A stretch of DNA of 64,000 nt, from positions 66,234,315-66,298,314 of the forward strand of contig OZ024869.1 of the NCBI GenBank assembly GCA_964017185.1. The letters are read 5' to 3'. Source of the stretch: Rugalucina vietnamica. Lineage: Eukaryota; Mollusca; Bivalvia; Lucinida; Lucinidae. Positions 59,391 to 64,000 of this stretch are shown here, piece after piece. The notes under the pieces are model-generated. The model did not search any database and was not told where the DNA came from. It saw only the letters and a list, made by a program, of their open reading frames with translations. Position 1 is the stretch's first letter. Every line of letters starts with the position of its first letter. The position numbers and the translations under genes were made by a program.

Positions 59391-62300
59391 ACCACCCCTC
59401 CCCCCAGGGGGAATTTTCTACACTATGATTTTCTAAAAGTACATTGAAAAAGCTATCAAACCCTGTTTTCTGCCATCTGGAAGTGGAAGCGTTTGCGTTT
59501 TATGCTATGTTTCATTATATTGCCCTATATATTCAATTTTTGCGTTTTAATAATGGGGGTACACATAGAAAACTGAAGATATCTCAGTTGTTTTTTATTC
59601 TAGACCATTGAATTTGGTCTCATTTTAATGCTTATACATAGCCCTTTTATCCAATAATAAGTAATGGAAAATTTCTAATTTGCATATTCATCAATTTTCA
59701 TTAAAACATTAAAATGAAAAACGAAACAGTTAAAAATCAATTATCCCCATAAAACTAATTTCAGGCCTAAACTATCATTGTGGTTCATTGTTATTGTACC
59801 AATAAATACTATTTGACAAATTTGTTGACGCCATGGACCTTAATGAAAATTTTCTCATTTGCATTTTCATGAATATTAATGAAAATGACAAAAATCAAAA
59901 TTTACTCTATTGCCATTTAAGGGTTTGAGTGGGTTGTAGGATGTACCTTGCAACCTTAGACCAATTGCTCATGGGTGCCAATTTGGTCAGAGGATCACTT
60001 TAATGCCCATTTGAGTGATCACCCCCACCCCTAATAAGCAGAGGAATTATTGTGGTACACCTCTGTTACCACACGTATCTTGGCTACTGATAGACATAGA
60101 GAGCTGAAATAGGTATCAAATGATTGCTTTGGCAATGTTTTATAATCATCATAAACAAGCTGGCTTTCTTAATGCTCAAATATTAAAAAGAAGTTCAGAT
60201 ATTAGAATAGAAACAGATAAAGGAAGGGGTATACCAAACAAAATTGCTAATATCTCAGTGACCAAAAACTCTAAGAGAGCTGAAATGTGTATCAAATGAT
60301 TGTTATGATAATGTTCTATAATCGTGTGATAAGATACAGAAAGAATCTGGCTTTCTTGATGTTCAAATATTGATAAGAACTTTCAATAGAAGAGAAAAAT
60401 CACAGAACAATGGAGGGGGTATACCTACAGATATGTTCATATCTCAGCAACCAAAGGCCATAGAGAGTTGAAACTTATAACAAATGATTGCTATGATAAC
60501 ATTCTAAAACCCTGAAATAAGATACATTTACAATCAGACTTTTCTGCTGTTCGACCATTGATGAAATCAATAAATATAGTAGAAAAATCACAGAAATTGG
60601 AGGGGCTATACCTATAGAAATGTTTATATCTCAGCAACCAAATGCCATAGAGAGCAGAAATTGGTGTCAAATGATTGCGTTGACAATATTCTAATACCTT
60701 GTAATAAGATATATAAACAAGCTGACTTTTTTGTTGCTCAAATATTTAAGAAAATTTAAGATATAAGAGAAAAATCACTGCCAAAGGAAGGGGGTATACC
60801 AATGACATTGCTAATATCTCAGTGACCAATCGCTCTAGAGAGTTGAAATTGGTATCAAATGATTGGTATGATAATGTTCTATAATCGTATAATTAGACAT
60901 ATAAATAATCTAACTTTCTTGTTGTTCGAATATTGATGAGAACTTTAGATATTAGATAAAAATCAAAGAAAAATGGAGGGGGTATACCAATATAAACGTT
61001 TATATCTCAGCAACCAAATGTCCTAGAGTGTTGAAATGTGTATCAAATGATTACTTTGACAATATTCTATAACCATGTAATAAGATATATAAACAAGCTT
61101 ACTTTCTTGTTGCTCAAATATTTAAGAAAACATAAGATATAGCAGAAAAATCACTGCCAAAGGAAGGAGGTATTCCAATAAAATTGCTAATATCTCAGTG
61201 ACCAATAGCTTTAGAAAGCTGAAATTGGTATCAAATGATTGGTATGATAATGTTCTATAATCATGTGATAAGATATTTAAATAATCGAACTTTTTTGTTG
61301 TTCAAATATTGAAGATAACTTTTAATATTAGATAAAACTCAAAGAAAAACGGAGGGGGTATACCAATGTAAGCGTTTATATCTCTGCAACCCAATGTCCC
61401 AGAGAGCTGAAATTAGTATCAAATAATTGCTATGACAATATTCTACAATCATGTAATAAGATATATAAACAAGCTTACTTTTTTGTTGCTCAAATATTTA
61501 AGAAAACATAAGTTATAGCAGAAAAATCACTGCCAAAGGAAGGAGGTATACCAATAAAATTGCTAATATCTCGGTGACCAAGAGCTCTAGAGAGCTGAAA
61601 TTGGTATCAAATCATTGCTAGGATTATGTTCTATAACCATGTGGTAAGACACACAAACATTCTGACTTTCTTGTTTTTCGAATATTGATAAAAACTTTAA
61701 ATTTAAGGGAAAAATCACAGAAAAATGGAGGGGGTATACCAATGAAAAGGTTAATAACTCAGCAACCAAAAGCTCTAGAGAGCTGAAATTGGTATCAGAT
61801 GATTGGTATGATAATGTTATATTATTGTATGATTAAACATATAAATAATCTAACTTTCTTGTTCTTTGAATATTGATGATAACTTAAAATATTAGATAAA
61901 AATCAAAGAAAAATGGAGGGGGTATACCAATATAAACGTTTATATCTCAACAACAAAAAAATCCTAGAGAGCTGAAATTGTTATCAAATGATAGATAAGA
62001 CAATAATTTATAATTAAATAATCAGATACAGGAAAAAGTTGACTATCTTGTGGCCAAAATTTAAGAAAACTTTAGATATAAGAGAAAAAACATAGACAAA
62101 TGAAGGGAATATACCAATAGAATTGACAATATCTCAGCAACCAAAAGCTCTAGAGAACTGAAATTGGTATCAATTGATTGACAGGATCATATTCTATACA
62201 CAAAAATATAAAACTAACAGAAATAATCAGATACAAGTCATTCAGTAGGTATACCAGTTCATTTTTTCATTATTTTTCTGTGATTTATAGTTTTCATTAA

Positions 62301-62957
62301 TATTCATGAAAAAATAGATGAGCCTTATATCCTTAAATACATGTATTATATGTATAATGGTGATAGAACATGGCCATAGCATTCATTTACTTCCACATTA
62401 GTGTTCCATGTTTATCAACAGCCCAGGTACAAATGATACTATATGTATACACCCATTTTTCCAGGATTTTTTACTTTTTAATTAATATTCATGAATATAC
62501 AAATGAGATAATTTTCACATAGGCTCATGACAACAATAAATTTATGAAATATGTCCAAATGGTGCAATATAAATTTGTCACAACAATAGTTTAGGCCTGA
62601 AATGAGTTAATTTATGGGTTTTTAATGATTTTCTACCATTTTCATGTTTTCATTAATATTCATGAATATGCAAAGTAGATATTTTGCATCACTTATCATA
62701 GAATGAAAGAGCTATGTCTAAGCTTTAAAAAATACCAAGTTCGATGGTCTAGGATTAGTAACAGCAGAGGTATGATCGATTTTCTACGCCTACCCACATT
62801 ATTTCTATACAAAAGATGGTATCAGGTCATATAATAAAACATAGCGTAAAACGCAAACGCTTCCACTTCCAGATGGCAGAAAACAGGATTTGATAGCTTT
62901 TGCACTATACTTTCAGAAAATCATGGTGCAGAAAATTCCCCCTTGGGGGGAGGGTTT
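59391..62957. mobile_element. 3.6-kb TIR element E2 carrying a satellite array (non-autonomous)
   Basis: The terminal inverted repeat is about 140 bp: CTCCCCCCAGGGGGAATTTT on the left, its reverse on the right, followed inward by GCCATCTGGAAGTGGAAGCG and GTTTGCGTTTTATGCTATG with matching complements. Weaker inverted similarity (ATTCATGAATAT, TTTAGGCCTGAA) extends inward for some 500 bp on each side. Its C-run/AGGG end and internal text relate it to element E1 at 20244-25379. No transposase frame. Confidence 0.8.
60050..62115. repeat. 188-bp satellite array, about 11 units, with alternating A/B types
   Basis: A GTATACC anchor recurs at 60229, 60419, 60606, 60794, 60982, 61170, 61358, 61546, 61734, 61922 and 62109, with spacing of 188 bp for most steps. 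Type A has TTTATATCTCAGCAACC and type B GCTAATATCTCAGTGACC. From 60794 to 61734 they alternate, implying a 376-bp higher-order unit. No long frame. Confidence 0.93.
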
Positions 62958-63765
62958 GCCCTATTGGCCATTAGCCTAATTGCTTATTTGTCTGTTTCAC
63001 ACTTTATGTTCCAGTCAAAAGCTATGGTCATATCGCGACGTTGCCTCTATTTTCTTTTGACTTCTACCCAACATTGGGAATGCCTAGACGTCTGAAAGGT
63101 CCTAAAATAACCTCTAAAGTAACAGGCCCAAACCTAAACGGTTAACCAGTAATCAGGGGGTCGATGAGTGAGCTATAGGCTTTGCCCGGAGGCACAAGCA
63201 GCCCATTTATTTTCAGGGACCGAATGGGTGGGATAGATCTTTCGACCCGGTCACTCTTTAAAATTCTTGTGTTTTTATCACAAATAGTTGTAAGCTAAAT
63301 GTTAAGTTTTAACTAGGCTGCATTTTCTATAGGATTTATATAAGTGTGACTGACTTAAATGGCCACCCAAACTAGAAAATTTGTCATTTTGTCCCAACAT
63401 TTTGACACGCAATGTCAATGCTGTGCTTTAATGTGTTTTTAATATCAGAAATAGTCCCTAAGTTTTATGCTGTCATTTTACTGGACTTCAATGGGTGATA
63501 TATCTGGATTAATTGTGACCAGATAACACAATAATATTTTAATTGGACATAGTACTGTAGATTTGTAAATATTTCAGCCATATTGGTCGCCTTACTGAAT
63601 TCTGCGAATCGCTCAATAAGGAAGAGTTGGCATCCACCGGATTATTGTTACTAAAATGTTTGCTATCATAATTTGTCAAAACATTTCTATGCACCACAAC
63701 CTAAGCTTTTTTTTAAAATATCCAATTTGACAGCCGGACTAGCAGCTCAATACGAGTAATTACTG
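62958..63765. other. Unannotated stretch
   Basis: Nothing coding recognised. Confidence 0.5.
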
Positions 63766-64000
63766 ATCATTTAAAGATTAACGTAAGCGATGATAAGGAT
63801 GTGATGCAATCAGAACCAAAGCTCCACCCTAAAACCCGATTACCCTATACTTCAAGACAATAAGAAACGGCATATACAAAGAGAACACATCGCAAGCTAC
63901 AGTGTGCAGTTATAACCTTAAAGGTGGCCACTTGAATTTAACTAGATATGCATTGTATGAATACGCATATAAAAGGCACAAACAGCACACAACTACCTAC
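63766..64000 (+). repeat. Dispersed repeat family F3, long copy running off the window
   Basis: GATGTGATGCAATCAGAACC, AAAGCTCCACCCTAAAACCC, GGTGGCCACTTGAAT and a final AAACAGCACAC follow the order seen at 11336-11640. Confidence 0.65.

Overview
The window is animal nuclear DNA, AT-rich and dominated by transposable elements. Three signs point to a mollusc, most likely a bivalve: spliced genes with signal peptides, the AGCTCACCTGAGCC terminal-hairpin repeat, and the arrays that read AAGGTCAAGGTCAT / ACCAAGATGGCC. The species call is inference; no housekeeping gene is present to anchor it.

The only intact genes belong to one small family of secreted two-exon proteins. Each has an N-terminal signal peptide, a hydrophobic helix, an acidic coiled-coil region, two spaced cysteines, a Trp-rich motif split from a second domain by a phase-1 intron, and a hydrophobic C-terminal tail that suggests GPI or membrane anchoring. 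There are four members: a cut-off last exon (2-211, +), gene A1 (1482-3665, +), gene A2 (39547-41165, -) and gene B2 (44604-49192, -). A1 and A2 are close paralogues of identical length. The partial first gene matches B2. The order is therefore B+ A+ ... A- B-, a mirror arrangement that suggests an old inverted duplication, now separated by about 36 kb of repeats. I do not recognise the function; a resemblance to helical secreted families of the cephalotoxin-like or rapunzel type is only a hypothesis.

Layout. 212-1480: spacer with a SINE-like fragment and a shared 5' leader. 3.9-5.9 kb: foldback elements and a TTAA-flanked TIR element. 6.3-10 kb: long (AT)n tracts and a 47-bp minisatellite of about 55 copies. 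10.2-15.6 kb: dispersed repeats and a multi-layer nested foldback. 15.9-18.9 kb: minus-strand LINE fragments (endonuclease, RT linker, C-terminal zinc knuckle). 20.2-25.4 kb: a 5.1-kb TIR element with repeated quasi-palindromes near both ends. 25.8-30.0 kb: head-to-head arrays of a ~440-bp unit and an AGCTCACC-ended TIR element. 34.0-36.1 kb: an unrecognised coding-like exon and a LINE with the RT motif YADD. 38.0-39.2 kb: two small TIR/foldback elements. 39.5-49.2 kb: genes A2 and B2. 50-59 kb: more TIR elements, microsatellites, tandem units and a coding-like fragment. 59.4-63.0 kb: a second TIR element, related to the 5.1-kb one, carrying a 188-bp satellite.

The repeats were found by eye and their boundaries are approximate. 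Splice sites of the gene family are well supported because the same phase-1 junction recurs in three genes.
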